A stretch of DNA of 64,000 nucleotides from JABMPJ01 sp964345005 (GCA_964345005.1 CAYFPQ010000001.1:70421-134420), one strand, 5' to 3'. Shown: positions 1-8,409, counted from the stretch's first letter. The notes: a model not told the origin generated them from the letters alone. Numbers and translations are program-made.

Positions 1-2
1 AG

Positions 3-911
3 ATGGTCGATACGACGCATGAGTGGATTCATACGCGGTCGGGTATCTCCGAGCGTCACATTGCGGCGGAAGGCGAGGCAACGTCGCATATGTCTGCCGT
101 GGCGGCAAGGAACGCTCTCGATGAGGCGGGAATCAAGGCCGAAGAGCTGGACATGATCATCGTCGGCACGATTACGCCTGACATGGTCTTCCCCAATACG
201 GCGTGCTTTGTGCAGGACCAGATCGGGGCCAAGAACGCCTTCTGTTTCGATGTCGAGGCCGCATGCTCCGGCTTTCTCTACTCGATAGACATCGCCCGTA
301 ACTACATCTCCAACGGTTCGGCAAACAACGTCCTTGTTATCGGAGCCGAAAAGCTGAGCAGCATTACGGACTGGGAAGATCGCGCTACCTGTGTCCTGTT
401 TGGCGATGGCGCCGGTGCGGTGGTGCTGAGTGCTGCCGAAGAAGGGCAGCGCGGCATCATGGGAACGGTCATGGGGTCGGACGGCAGCCTGAACGAATTG
501 CTCAACGTGCCCGGAGGCGGCAGCCGTCATCCCGCATCGCACCAGACGATCGACGATCGGATGCACTACATGAAGATGACGGGGCGCGAGGTATTCAAGC
601 ACGCGGTCCGTTGCATGTCGGACGCGGCCGTTACAGTGCTGGAGAAGGCGGGGCTGACGGTAGATGATGTCGCCTGCATCATCCCGCACCAGGCCAATGC
701 CCGCATCATCAACGCGATTGCCTCCCGTCTCGGCACCGAAGACGGTAAGGTCTATATGAATCTGGAACGCGTGGGCAACATGTCGGCGGCGTCTGTGCCC
801 GTTGCGCTGGACGAAGCCGTTCGTTCCGGTCGGATCAAGCGTGGCGATGTCGTGCTGTTTGTGGTGTTTGGCGGTGGATTCACGTGGGGGGCGTCGGTCC
901 TTGAATGGTAG
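3..911 (+). CDS. fabH: Beta-ketoacyl-ACP synthase III, 5'-partial
   Basis: Condenses acetyl-CoA (or another acyl-CoA) with malonyl-ACP to start type II fatty-acid synthesis in the cytoplasm. The visible 302 residues carry the thiolase-fold triad: Cys88 in EAACSGF, His229 in IIPHQANARI and Asn259 in ERVGNMSAAS. The protein begins at MVDTTHEWI, which in FabH normally lies about 30 residues after the true start, so the first ATG at base 3 is probably internal and the real N-terminus lies before the window. It heads a fab run (fabD, fabG, acpP, fabF follow on the same strand), which supports the FabH call over other KAS III-like synthases. Confidence 0.95.
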   Translation: MVDTTHEWIHTRSGISERHIAAEGEATSHMSAVAARNALDEAGIKAEELDMIIVGTITPDMVFPNTACFVQDQIGAKNAFCFDVEAACSGFLYSIDIARNYISNGSANNVLVIGAEKLSSITDWEDRATCVLFGDGAGAVVLSAAEEGQRGIMGTVMGSDGSLNELLNVPGGGSRHPASHQTIDDRMHYMKMTGREVFKHAVRCMSDAAVTVLEKAGLTVDDVACIIPHQANARIINAIASRLGTEDGKVYMNLERVGNMSAASVPVALDEAVRSGRIKRGDVVLFVVFGGGFTWGASVLEW

Positions 912-920
912 AGCCGCTCC

Positions 921-1050
921 GGCCCGGGGGAAGGTCCTCCGCCCGGCCGTCCCGGAATACCGGGCCGCCAAGGAGCGGGTGACCTTCCCCCGGGCCTCCG
1001 CTGGGGGTAGGTAGGTCCCTGGTGAGGTCGGAAGGCCTCCGCTGGGGGTA
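921..1050. repeat. Structured intergenic element between fabH and fabD
   Basis: A perfect 16-bp inverted repeat, GGCCCGGGGGAAGGTC at 921-936 and its reverse complement at 981-996, encloses 44 nt that contain a smaller hairpin, CCCGG-AATA-CCGGG at 951-964. A 17-bp direct repeat, GGCCTCCGCTGGGGGTA, follows at 993-1009 and 1034-1050. The block 948-1013 resembles 2057-2121 in the next fab gap (both have CGGAATACCG, ACCTT and a final GCCTxCGCTxGGGGTAGGT). No gene is seen here; fabD has its own site GGGGAG at 1116-1121. Confidence 0.8.
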
Positions 1051-1128
1051 CTACCTTTCTGCGGGTGTGGGGGGTATAGGGGGGTATGGAGAATAGGCGC
1101 GGCGGAGGGCCGCACGGGGAGTGAGAGT

Positions 1129-2040
1129 ATGAGTGCTGCATTGATTTTCTCGGGCCAGGGCGCCCAGTCGGTGGGAATGGGTAAGGATCTGGCGGACAAG
1201 TATCCGGTTTGCGCCGATCTCTATGCCAAGGCAGATGAGGTCATTGGCTACGAGCTGTCGAAGATTTGCTTTGAAGGGCCGGACGAGGAACTGACGAAGT
1301 CGAATCATTGCCAGCCGGCCATCTTCGTCACAAGCGTGGCATGTGCCAAGGCGCTGGAGGCTGAGGGCGTGGGGCCCCAGGCTGTCGCCATGGCTGGTCT
1401 GAGTCTGGGCGAGTGGACTGCGCTGCACATGGCAGGCGTGTTGAGCTTTGAGGACACGGTCAAGGTGCTTGAGGCGCGTGGTCGTTTCATGCAGGAGGCT
1501 TGCGATGAGCAGGCGGGCGGTATGGTCAGCATCATTGGGCTCTCACGTGAACAGCTTGACGGTATCTGCGCCGAAGCGGGCGTGACAGTAGCGAATCTCA
1601 ACTCGTCGGCCCAGACGGTGTTGTCGGGGCCGAAAGCGGGAATCGAGAAGGCTGAAGCGTTCGCCACAGAGGCAGGCGCGAAGCGGGCGATCATCCTGAA
1701 CGTGGCTGGGGCGTTCCACTCGCCACTGATGGCCTCAGCCGCGACCAAGCTGGACGAAGTGTTGGCCGGTGTCACTTTCAATGAGCCGACTGTCCCCGTA
1801 TTGTCTAATGTCATGGGTGAGCCGCATGCAGGCGCGGACGCGATCCGGGCCAATATGGTCCGCCAGGTGACGGACTCGGTCTTATGGCTGTCGTGCGTTG
1901 AGTGGATGCAGGCGCAGGGCGTGAACCGGTACGTCGAGTGTGGACCAGGCAGGGTTCTGACGGGGCTGATCAAGCGGATTGCGGCCGGTGCCACGCTGCA
2001 AAACGTGAATGATGTCGCGTCGGCGCTCCGGCTAAGGTAA
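1129..2040 (+). CDS. fabD: Malonyl-CoA:ACP transacylase
   Basis: Transfers malonyl from CoA to ACP, supplying the extender unit for fatty-acid elongation. The 303-residue length is normal. It has the N-terminal FSGQGAQ loop, the nucleophile Ser92 in GLSLGEW and the catalytic His197 in GAFHSPL. The residue before Ser92 is Leu where proteobacterial FabD has His (GHSLGE); from memory GLSLGE also occurs in plastid and cyanobacterial enzymes, so it should not indicate loss of function. GGGGAG lies 7 nt upstream of the ATG. The gene sits between fabH and fabG in a standard fab order. Confidence 0.97.
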   Translation: MSAALIFSGQGAQSVGMGKDLADKYPVCADLYAKADEVIGYELSKICFEGPDEELTKSNHCQPAIFVTSVACAKALEAEGVGPQAVAMAGLSLGEWTALHMAGVLSFEDTVKVLEARGRFMQEACDEQAGGMVSIIGLSREQLDGICAEAGVTVANLNSSAQTVLSGPKAGIEKAEAFATEAGAKRAIILNVAGAFHSPLMASAATKLDEVLAGVTFNEPTVPVLSNVMGEPHAGADAIRANMVRQVTDSVLWLSCVEWMQAQGVNRYVECGPGRVLTGLIKRIAAGATLQNVNDVASALRLR

Positions 2041-2353
2041 GCCATTCTTGGCTGGAGATCGCGGAATACCGCGCTCAAAGGCCTGCGAAGGGCTCACCTT
2101 AGCCTTCGCTTGGGGTAGGTTGAAGGCACGGCACAGACATACCCAATGACGAAATGCCCAAAGAAACCAAGCAGCGAAATGCGAAACATGCGGTGTGCTT
2201 TCGTCCGGGCTTCGTCATTCGTCATTCCTTGGGTATTCGGGTACTTGGGTGTTTCGTCATTTCCGAGTCCTTAGCATAGCGTGTAGAGTCTGATGTGGTT
2301 TACCCCAGCATTCACTGGGGGATGGGGTAGATGATAGGGGAAGGAGTGAGGAA
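2041..2353. other. Gene-free gap between fabD and fabG, rich in palindromes
   Basis: Three structured parts are visible. First, 2057-2121 is a diverged relative of the fabH-fabD element, with a hairpin GCGG-AATA-CCGC (2061-2072) and a second hairpin whose arms are GCGAAGGGCT (2085-2094) and AGCCTTCGC (2101-2109). Second, 2138-2187 and 2208-2262 are inverted arms made of the words ATACCCAA, ATGACGAA and CCAAG. Third, CCCCAG-CATTCA-CTGGGG (2303-2320) forms a 6-bp stem. The fabG ribosome binding site AAGGAG follows at 2341-2346. No open frame looks coding. Confidence 0.7.
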
Positions 2354-3097
2354 ATGGGTGCGTTAGACGGTAAGGTTGCGATAGTGACGGGTGCAGCGCG
2401 CGGAATCGGCGCGGCGATCGCGGTTCGCCTGGCGAACGAAGGCTCGGATATTGCGCTGTGCGATCTTCAGGAGGACTGGCTGACGGAAACGGCCGAGGCC
2501 GTGAAGGCGGCGGGTCGTGACGTGGGGTGTTTTGGCGTGGATGTCAGCGACTCGGACGGCGTCAATGGGGTGGTCGAGAAGGTGGTGTCGGCACATGGCG
2601 GCGTCGATATACTGGTCAACAATGCGGGGATCACACGCGACACGCTGATGATGCGAATGTCGGACGAAGATTGGGATGCGGTCCTGAACGTGAATCTGAA
2701 GGGAACCTTCCTGTTCACGCGTGCCGTAGCTCGCCCGATGATGAAGAAAAAGGCCGGTACAGTGGTCAATATCGCATCGATTATTGGCTTGATAGGTAAT
2801 GCCGGTCAGTGTAACTATTCGGCGTCAAAGGCCGGGGTTATAGCACTCACGAAGTCCTCAGCGAAGGAGATGGCCTCGCGAAACATCCGCGTAAATGCGG
2901 TTGCACCGGGCTTCATACAGTCGAAAATGACCGACGCATTGTCGGAGGACATTCGGGACAAGATGCTGGGGGCTATTCCGATGAAGCGTTTCGGAACTCC
3001 GGAAGACGTGGCAGATGTTGTAGTGTTCCTCGCGGGGGATACGTCCGGCTATATGACTGGGCAGGTTTTGACCGTGAGTGGCGGAATGGTAATGTAG
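2354..3097 (+). CDS. fabG: 3-oxoacyl-ACP reductase
   Basis: NADPH-dependent reduction of 3-oxoacyl-ACP to 3-hydroxyacyl-ACP. It is a classical 247-residue short-chain dehydrogenase with the cofactor motif TGAARGIG at 12-19, the structural NNAG at 89-92, and the catalytic Ser142, Tyr155 and Lys159 (YSASK). The C-terminus ends ...VSGGMVM, as in FabG. AAGGAG at 2341-2346 precedes the ATG. The acpP start is 27 nt after its stop, so the two are very likely co-transcribed. The fab neighbours identify it as the housekeeping reductase rather than another SDR. Confidence 0.97.
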   Translation: MGALDGKVAIVTGAARGIGAAIAVRLANEGSDIALCDLQEDWLTETAEAVKAAGRDVGCFGVDVSDSDGVNGVVEKVVSAHGGVDILVNNAGITRDTLMMRMSDEDWDAVLNVNLKGTFLFTRAVARPMMKKKAGTVVNIASIIGLIGNAGQCNYSASKAGVIALTKSSAKEMASRNIRVNAVAPGFIQSKMTDALSEDIRDKMLGAIPMKRFGTPEDVADVVVFLAGDTSGYMTGQVLTVSGGMVM

Positions 3098-3124
3098 AGT
3101 CCAACCTATAGAAGGAGAAGTAAC

Positions 3125-3364
3125 ATGGCTCTTGAGGACAAAGTAAAAGAGATCATCGTGGAACAGCTCGGCGTTAACGCCGACCAGGTTACCGCCGAGG
3201 CCTCGTTCATTGAGGATCTGGGTGCCGACTCGCTCGATACGGTCGAGCTGGTTATGGCGTTCGAAGAAGAGTTCGGTGCCGAGATTCCGGATGAGGACGC
3301 TGAGAAGCTCACGAGCGTGGGTGCTGTCCTCAGCTACCTGAAGGAAAAGGGCTTTGACGCCTAA
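3125..3364 (+). CDS. acpP: Acyl carrier protein
   Basis: Small acidic carrier of fatty-acyl intermediates. Its 79 residues hold the phosphopantetheine attachment Ser36 in GADSLDTVE and the acidic helix II that docks FabH, FabD, FabG and FabF. A strong site, GAAGGAG, ends about 8 nt before the ATG, as expected for an abundant protein. A good stem-loop terminator (3381-3415) begins 17 nt after the stop, so much of the fab transcript probably ends here and fabF is likely expressed separately or at lower level (inference). Confidence 0.98.
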   Translation: MALEDKVKEIIVEQLGVNADQVTAEASFIEDLGADSLDTVELVMAFEEEFGAEIPDEDAEKLTSVGAVLSYLKEKGFDA

Positions 3365-3380
3365 AGGCTTGAGGTGATCG

Positions 3381-3415
3381 TAACCGGGAGGACCCAGTGA
3401 TGGTTCTCCCGGTTA
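3381..3415 (+). terminator. Intrinsic-type terminator after acpP
   Basis: TAACCGGGAGGACC (3381-3394) pairs with GGTTCTCCCGGTTA (3402-3415) over 14 positions with one G-U pair, around the 7-nt loop CAGTGAT. The T-rich stretch TTTCATTTCT follows immediately. Confidence 0.8.
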
Positions 3416-3696
3416 TTTCATTTCTGGGTACTTGCGGGCTTCATGACGTGGGAGATGTAAGGCCCGGTTCGCTGCAATGCAGCAAGAACATCGAACATCG
3501 AACAAGGAACATCCAACGCAGAACTGAACGAGTCTTGAGGATAAGCGGTTGTCAGGCCGACTATTCGCCGACTCTCGCAGCGTTGGATGTTGGGAGTTCC
3601 TTGTTGGCTGTTGGATGTTCAAAGCAGTGAGACTGGCGCGCACTTAAGCAGCAGTACAGTGCGCTGACTGGTGTTGATGAAGGAAAGGGCGTAACG
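3416..3696. repeat. Word-type inverted repeat upstream of fabF
   Basis: The gap to fabF holds no convincing gene. The left arm, 3486-3524, is built from GAACATC, GAACAAGG and ATCCAACGC. The right arm, 3580-3620, is the reverse complement built of the same words (GCGTTGGATGTTGGGAG, TTCCTTGTTGG, TTGGATGTTC). The arms are about 40 nt long and roughly 55 nt apart. Matches are strong but gapped, so the locus looks assembled from a short vocabulary rather than copied as a unit. The fabF site AAGGAAAGG lies at 3680-3688. Confidence 0.75.
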
Positions 3697-4929
3697 ATGA
3701 GACGAGTAGTCATTACGGGGCTGGGTGTTGTTTCTCCTCTTGGCTGTGACCTGTCGACGGTGTGGCAGAAGTTGCAGGCAGGGGAATCGGGCATTGGCCC
3801 AATCACGAAGTTCGACGCGACGGACTTCGATAGCAAGATCGCTGGTGAAGTGTCCGATTTCGATCCGAGCGTGGCAATCGATCGCAAGGCCATGCGTCGC
3901 ATGGACGAGTTTTCGATCTTCGCCATGGCAGCGGCCAAGTCGGCCGTTGAGGATTCCGGCGTCGATTTCTCGGCGGAAGATCCAACCCGTATGGGCGTGA
4001 TTGTCTCCTCCGGTATCGGTGGGCTGAGAACTCTTGAAGTACAGGCCAAGAGCATGCTGGAGCGCGGTCCGGGCCGCTGTTCCCCGTTCATGATCCCGCA
4101 GATGATCATCAACATGGCGGGTGGCCTGATTGCCATCGAGTACGGCTGTCAGGGCCCCAACTACGCAGTGGTTACAGCCTGTGCCTCGGCTTCACACGGC
4201 CTCGGTCTCTCCATGCAGAGCATTCAGCGCGGTGAAGCCGACGTGATCATCAGCGGAGGCAGCGAGGCCTCGGTTACCACGCTGGGCGTGGGCGGTTTCT
4301 GTGCGATGAGGGCGCTGAGTACGCGGAACGACGATCCTACGGCGGCGAGCCGTCCGTTCGACGTTGACCGTAACGGTTTCGTTATCGCCGATGGTGGCGC
4401 TATCATTATCCTCGAGGAACTTGAGCACGCCAAGGCGCGCGGCGCCAAGATCTACTGCGAGCTGGCGGGCTTTGGCATGACCTGCGACGCCTACCACATA
4501 ACGGCGCCAACCGAGAGTGGTGATGGCGCTGCGCGCGCCATGAAGATGGCGATGGATAGCGCCGACGTAGCACCGGCGGACGTCAGCTACATCAACGCGC
4601 ACGGTACGAGCACGCAGCTCAATGACGTCATGGAAACAGCGGCCATCCGCGGGGCGCTGGGCGATGCAGCGGATAACGTGATGGTGAGCTCAACGAAATC
4701 GATGACCGGACACATGCTCGGTGCAGCGGGAGGGTTCGAAGCTGCGGTCGTAAGCCTGGCGCTGCGTGACCAGGTGGTGCCGCCGACAATCAATCACAAG
4801 CAGCCCGATCCGAAATGCGATCTCGACTACGTTCCGAACGAGGCGCGTGAGGCGGCCGTGAACGTCTGTCTGAGCAACTCGCTGGGATTCGGTGGCCACA
4901 ACGCCTGTCTGGCCTTCAAGAAGATTTAG
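3697..4929 (+). CDS. fabF: Beta-ketoacyl-ACP synthase II
   Basis: Elongating condensing enzyme of type II fatty-acid synthesis. The 410-residue protein has the KAS triad: Cys162 in TACASASHG and two histidines in NAHGTSTQLND and STKSMTGHMLGAAGG. The N-terminus MRRVVITGLGVVSPLG is typical of FabF/FabB, and the length and motif context favour FabF. It is separated from acpP by a terminator and a palindromic gap, so it probably has its own promoter there, though I cannot point to clear -35/-10 boxes. Confidence 0.96.
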   Translation: MRRVVITGLGVVSPLGCDLSTVWQKLQAGESGIGPITKFDATDFDSKIAGEVSDFDPSVAIDRKAMRRMDEFSIFAMAAAKSAVEDSGVDFSAEDPTRMGVIVSSGIGGLRTLEVQAKSMLERGPGRCSPFMIPQMIINMAGGLIAIEYGCQGPNYAVVTACASASHGLGLSMQSIQRGEADVIISGGSEASVTTLGVGGFCAMRALSTRNDDPTAASRPFDVDRNGFVIADGGAIIILEELEHAKARGAKIYCELAGFGMTCDAYHITAPTESGDGAARAMKMAMDSADVAPADVSYINAHGTSTQLNDVMETAAIRGALGDAADNVMVSSTKSMTGHMLGAAGGFEAAVVSLALRDQVVPPTINHKQPDPKCDLDYVPNEAREAAVNVCLSNSLGFGGHNACLAFKKI

Positions 4930-4953
4930 AGGCAGGAAAGACTGCCATGCTTG

Positions 4954-5269
4954 CGGCTCGCTGGGGACAGCTCGCCCTACCTGGCATTCGATGTGTCTAG
5001 ATCGACCCTGTCCGAAAAGGGTTGGGACATCAGAAAGGGCGAATGACGGAGAGAATATCCAATATCCAACAAGGAATCTCCAATATCCAAGGTAAGACTT
5101 CGGTCGATACCGACGGAAACCGCGGAAGGTAGCGTGAAGTCCGGCAGAAGTTCCCCCCCTTGTAAATTGGATTTGAGTGTTGGCTATTGGATATTGAGAT
5201 TCCAAAGAGCGCAGATACCTTTTCGGACGACGTCTAGATCGTGGCTGGGGTAGCTCTCCGAGCGAGCCG
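4954..5269. repeat. Three-layer nested palindrome (REP pair, middle arm, word repeats)
   Basis: This fills the 363-base gap between fabF and the convergent gene ending at 5293. Outer layer: a REP-like unit in reverse (4954-4982) and a truncated forward unit (5249-5269). Middle layer: 4994-5020 and 5218-5240 share TCTAGA and the 11-mer GTCCGAAAAGG in opposite orientation. Inner layer: 5053-5093 (AATATCCAA, AAGGAATCTCC) and 5165-5205 (TATTGGATATTGAGATTCC) are inverted word-type arms. No gene is seen inside. Confidence 0.8.
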
Positions 5270-5292
5270 TGTCAGCGCTTGGGACTCCTCCT

Positions 5293-6219
5293 CTACTCTG
5301 TCGCGAAGACGGACATGCCCTTCCTGATCTTGTCGGCTCCGCTCAATGGGGTCAGGTAGGCGATCTTCTCTTTGACTTTGGCGGCTTTGGCGGTCGCGAT
5401 GGTGGTCAATTCGGTGTCGAGCACTTCGCCGGTGTCCTCGTCCACAAGCTCCTCGACCTCTCCGATGGAGAACTCCGCGCCCTTGGTAACGCCTTCGCGT
5501 GAGCCGCGATTCATGATGATTTTGCCTTTCTTGGCCATCATGATGGTGCCTTCCCAGGGGATGTCCTCAAGCTGCTCAACCAGGAACTCGAGACCTTGGC
5601 CGACGGCATCCTCGCACGCCTTGCCGACGTTATCCTTCTTGAATCCCGCTAAATCCCCGCGCAGACCGCCCAGCTTGGAGCCGTGATAGCCAACGGAGAG
5701 GCCCTTGCGACCGGACTTGCCCACCAGCTTCGTGGAGGCGACGACCTGGCCTGTCTCGGAATCGACAACATACATCGTGATGTTCACTTCCGCGCTGTCT
5801 TTGCTGCCGCCAAGGCTGATCCCCTTGAAGCTGAATCGCCCTTTTCCTCCCTTGGTGCTCGACTGCACGTGTGTGATCTCGCCCTTGACCAGAAGCTGGG
5901 CAGGCGTCATTCGTCCGATCTTCGGAGCCTTCTTTCCACCGGCCACGCGCCCGCTGGCGGCGAAGTCCTGTTCTGCCATGGCTTCGACCCGCATCTCCTT
6001 GTCACCCAGCACAATGAACCAGCCGGACTGCTGGAGTGCGTCGGTGAGAATCGATGTGAAGCCATCCCCGATAGCCCACTGCCCGCGCCACCCCGCCTTG
6101 TTTCTGAAGGTGCTGACCGTAATGGAATAACGTAGGTTCCCCTTGTTCTCGGGAATTCCGGCCAGGCATACCGTGGCCAGCGTCAACAATGCGAGGGAGA
6201 GAAGAAGGCATCTCTTCAT
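5293..6219 (-). CDS. CsgG/HfaB-like secreted protein
   Basis: The 308-residue protein begins with a clear export signal (MKRCLLLSLALLTLATVCLAG); the cysteine context does not form a good lipobox, so soluble periplasmic or membrane-attached export is more likely than lipidation. The mature part, with ITDAL-type helix (GFTSILTDALQQSGWFIVL) then VKGEITHV and NITMYVVDSETGQVVAST, follows the CsgG fold of curli secretion and related outer-membrane proteins. The last 90 residues (TIMMAKKGKIIMNRGSREGV) look like an added beta domain. AGGAG lies 8 nt upstream of the start. Substrate unknown; no curli subunit gene is nearby. Confidence 0.7.
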   Translation of the reverse strand: MKRCLLLSLALLTLATVCLAGIPENKGNLRYSITVSTFRNKAGWRGQWAIGDGFTSILTDALQQSGWFIVLGDKEMRVEAMAEQDFAASGRVAGGKKAPKIGRMTPAQLLVKGEITHVQSSTKGGKGRFSFKGISLGGSKDSAEVNITMYVVDSETGQVVASTKLVGKSGRKGLSVGYHGSKLGGLRGDLAGFKKDNVGKACEDAVGQGLEFLVEQLEDIPWEGTIMMAKKGKIIMNRGSREGVTKGAEFSIGEVEELVDEDTGEVLDTELTTIATAKAAKVKEKIAYLTPLSGADKIRKGMSVFATE

Positions 6220-6318
6220 AGCGTGTGCTCCTGTGGGTTGGTTTCCTATGCGCTCATGCTAACGGGATGGGTAGGGAGGGGCAACCGAGATTTTCCGCCG
6301 TTACGAAAAATCAGGTTG

Positions 6319-6414
6319 TTAGACTGTAGGCTGTAGGCTATAGGATTAGAGACCGGAAGGATCAATGTCCTGCACTATGTCAGACCTTCAGCCTACAGTC
6401 TACAGCCTATAGCC
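6319..6414. repeat. Word-type inverted repeat (GTAGGCT vocabulary)
   Basis: TAGACTGTAGGCTG at 6320-6333 recurs as its exact reverse complement at 6389-6402. The arms extend (GTAGGCTATAGG at left, CTACAGCCTATAGCC at right) to about 26 nt each, with about 40 nt between them. The right arm ends only a few bases before the next ATG (6423), leaving no room for a normal ribosome binding site. Confidence 0.8.
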
Positions 6415-6422
6415 TTCTCCCC

Positions 6423-7007
6423 ATGAACGGACTGGATTTTCTGCTCGCGAATCGCACACACCTGCGCGTGTTGCGTGTTCTGTTCGAGGCGGAAGGACAG
6501 ATGACAGGGCGAGCCGTACAGCGTGCGGCGGGGCTTTCAAATAAGGTCACGATGGACGCGCTTCACAGGCTCGTGGAGCTCCGAGCACTCCACGTTGAAC
6601 CTCATGGGCGGTCGCAACTCTACGAGATCAACAGGAACCACTACCTCGTTGATCGGGCCCTGACGCCGGCGTTCGACGCTGAGGAGCATTTCTGGGAGGA
6701 TGTGGCACGTACAGTCCGGCGTATCATCCGCCCTCGCCCGATCGCCGCAGTGGCCACCGGGCCGCTCGCGCGCGACGAGACCCAGTATGGCGGACGGCTC
6801 ATGTTGACCATGCTGTTCTCAACCGGCCGCAACCGGCTGCGCGCGCTGCAGACCGTGGGCGCCCTGGCAAGACAGATTCAAGACCGGTATGCCCTCAGCC
6901 TTGAGCAGCAACTGCTGGATCTCAAGACGATGGACCGTGACGAGTACATCCCGCTCTGGCGAAGGGTTGAGCGCGAGGGCATCCTGCTGTTTGGCTCGCT
7001 GCCTTAG
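6423..7007 (+). CDS. Winged-helix protein with degenerate nucleotidyltransferase domain
   Basis: Residues 1-75 look like a winged-helix DNA-binding domain (LRVLFEAEGQMTGRAVQRAAG, then a LYEINRNHYLV wing). This head is common in small HTH-nucleotidyltransferase (MNT-like) proteins, where a GS-x-ARGE-x-SDIDL catalytic loop follows. Here the matching stretch, around residues 116-140 (VATGPLARDETQYGGRLMLTML), keeps the layout but has TGPLARDE for GSxARGE and lacks the Asp pair that binds metal. It is therefore probably not an active transferase; a regulatory or antitoxin-like role is possible. The start is unusual because a palindrome arm replaces the ribosome binding site. No partner gene is adjacent on its strand. 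Confidence 0.6.
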   Translation: MNGLDFLLANRTHLRVLRVLFEAEGQMTGRAVQRAAGLSNKVTMDALHRLVELRALHVEPHGRSQLYEINRNHYLVDRALTPAFDAEEHFWEDVARTVRRIIRPRPIAAVATGPLARDETQYGGRLMLTMLFSTGRNRLRALQTVGALARQIQDRYALSLEQQLLDLKTMDRDEYIPLWRRVEREGILLFGSLP

Positions 7008-7011
7008 GGGT

Positions 7012-8367
7012 TCAATCTTTGCCGATTTGGGAGCGAACCAGGTCGGCGAGGGTGTTGGCGATGCGGTTGGCGTCTTCGTCTGTGGGGGCTTCCACCATGA
7101 CGCGGCAGATGGCCTGGGTGCCGGAATAGCGGTTAAGCACACGTCCGCCGCTCCCGAGTTCGGTTTCAGCGGCGGCCAAGGCTTCGCTGTAACCGTCCAA
7201 CGACTCAAGCGGTGGCTTATCCCGGACAGGGATGTTGATCAGGATCTGCGGCGATTCCGTCATGATCGTGGCCAGCTCGGACAGCGACTTGCCGGAACGA
7301 CGAATCGTGGCGACGACCTGCAGAGCCGACAGAATGCCGTCCCCGGTCGTATGATGGTTGCGGAAGATGATATGTCCGGACTGCTCGCCCCCAAGTACGG
7401 CGTCTTCCTCCATCATAAGCTCCAGCACATTGCGGTCGCCGACATCGGCCTCGGGATAGGTAATACCCATATCGTCAAACGCACGGTGCAGCCCCACATT
7501 ACTCATGCATGTGATTACGACTTTGTCGTTCTTCAGCTCCCCGGCCTGCTGCAAGCCCTGGGCGCAGATGGCGAGGAGGAAGTCTCCCGTGATCTCACGT
7601 CCGGTTTCGTCAACCGCTATCAGGCGGTCGCCATCGCCATCGAAGGCGAGCCCCAGATCAGCTCCGTTCTCGCGAACGGCGGTCTTCAGGTCACTGGTGT
7701 ACTGCGAGCCGCAGTCCGAGTTAATGTTGCGGCCATTCGGCTTGTTGTGGATGGCAATAACGTCTGCTCCGAGTTCCTGGAAGATGATGGGGGCCACCTT
7801 GTAGGTGGCCCCGTTCGCGCAGTCGAGCACGATGGTCATGCCTTCCAGGTTCATATCGGCCGGGAAGGTGTTCTTGCAGAACACGATGTAGCGTCCAATA
7901 GCGTCATCGATACGCTTGGCGCGGCCAACCTCCGACGCGGTAGGGCGGATATCATTGATCTTCCCGGTCGAAACCAGCATCTCAATCTCGGCCTCGTCCG
8001 CATCAGAGAGTTTGAAGCCCGCCCCTGAGAATATCTTGATGCCGTTGTCCTGGTAGGGATTGTGCGAGGCGGAGATGACGATGCCGGCGTCGGCGCGCAT
8101 GCTGCAGGTCGTGAACGCAATGCCCGGGGTGGGGAGGGGGCCCAGCAGGAGTACGTCCACACCCATTGAGCAAATACCGGCAGTCAGTGCGTTCTCCAGC
8201 ATGTAGCCGCTCAACCGGGTATCCTTGCCGATGACGATACGATGGCGTCCCTCGTGCCGCCTACAGATGTGAGCTGTAGCACGACCAATTGCCAGGGCGG
8301 TCTCAACAGTCATGGGCGCAATGTTGGCCACGCCGCGTACGCCATCGGTTCCAAACAGTTTACTCAT
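7012..8367 (-). CDS. glmM: Phosphoglucosamine mutase
   Basis: Converts glucosamine-6-phosphate to glucosamine-1-phosphate, the second step to UDP-GlcNAc. It is full length at 451 residues, with the phosphoserine loop ISASHNP (Ser101), the metal loop DGDGDR and the sugar-binding GGEQSGH. The family's C-terminal phosphate-binding RYSGTQ is present (a serine where many have RxSGTEP). glmS and a hexapeptide-repeat protein lie upstream on the same strand, so the three probably act in one pathway. The stop is 4 nt from that of the convergent gene ending at 7007. Confidence 0.97.
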   Translation of the reverse strand: MSKLFGTDGVRGVANIAPMTVETALAIGRATAHICRRHEGRHRIVIGKDTRLSGYMLENALTAGICSMGVDVLLLGPLPTPGIAFTTCSMRADAGIVISASHNPYQDNGIKIFSGAGFKLSDADEAEIEMLVSTGKINDIRPTASEVGRAKRIDDAIGRYIVFCKNTFPADMNLEGMTIVLDCANGATYKVAPIIFQELGADVIAIHNKPNGRNINSDCGSQYTSDLKTAVRENGADLGLAFDGDGDRLIAVDETGREITGDFLLAICAQGLQQAGELKNDKVVITCMSNVGLHRAFDDMGITYPEADVGDRNVLELMMEEDAVLGGEQSGHIIFRNHHTTGDGILSALQVVATIRRSGKSLSELATIMTESPQILINIPVRDKPPLESLDGYSEALAAAETELGSGGRVLNRYSGTQAICRVMVEAPTDEDANRIANTLADLVRSQIGKD

Positions 8368-8409
8368 GATTCGGGTCCTGTTGCTTTGTTCAGTGCCAGT
8401 GGTCGATTG

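Noticed and set aside
3486..3620. CRISPR array or tandem repeat
   Set aside because: Units are degenerate, of varying length, without uniform spacers, and arranged as inverted arms. No cas genes occur.
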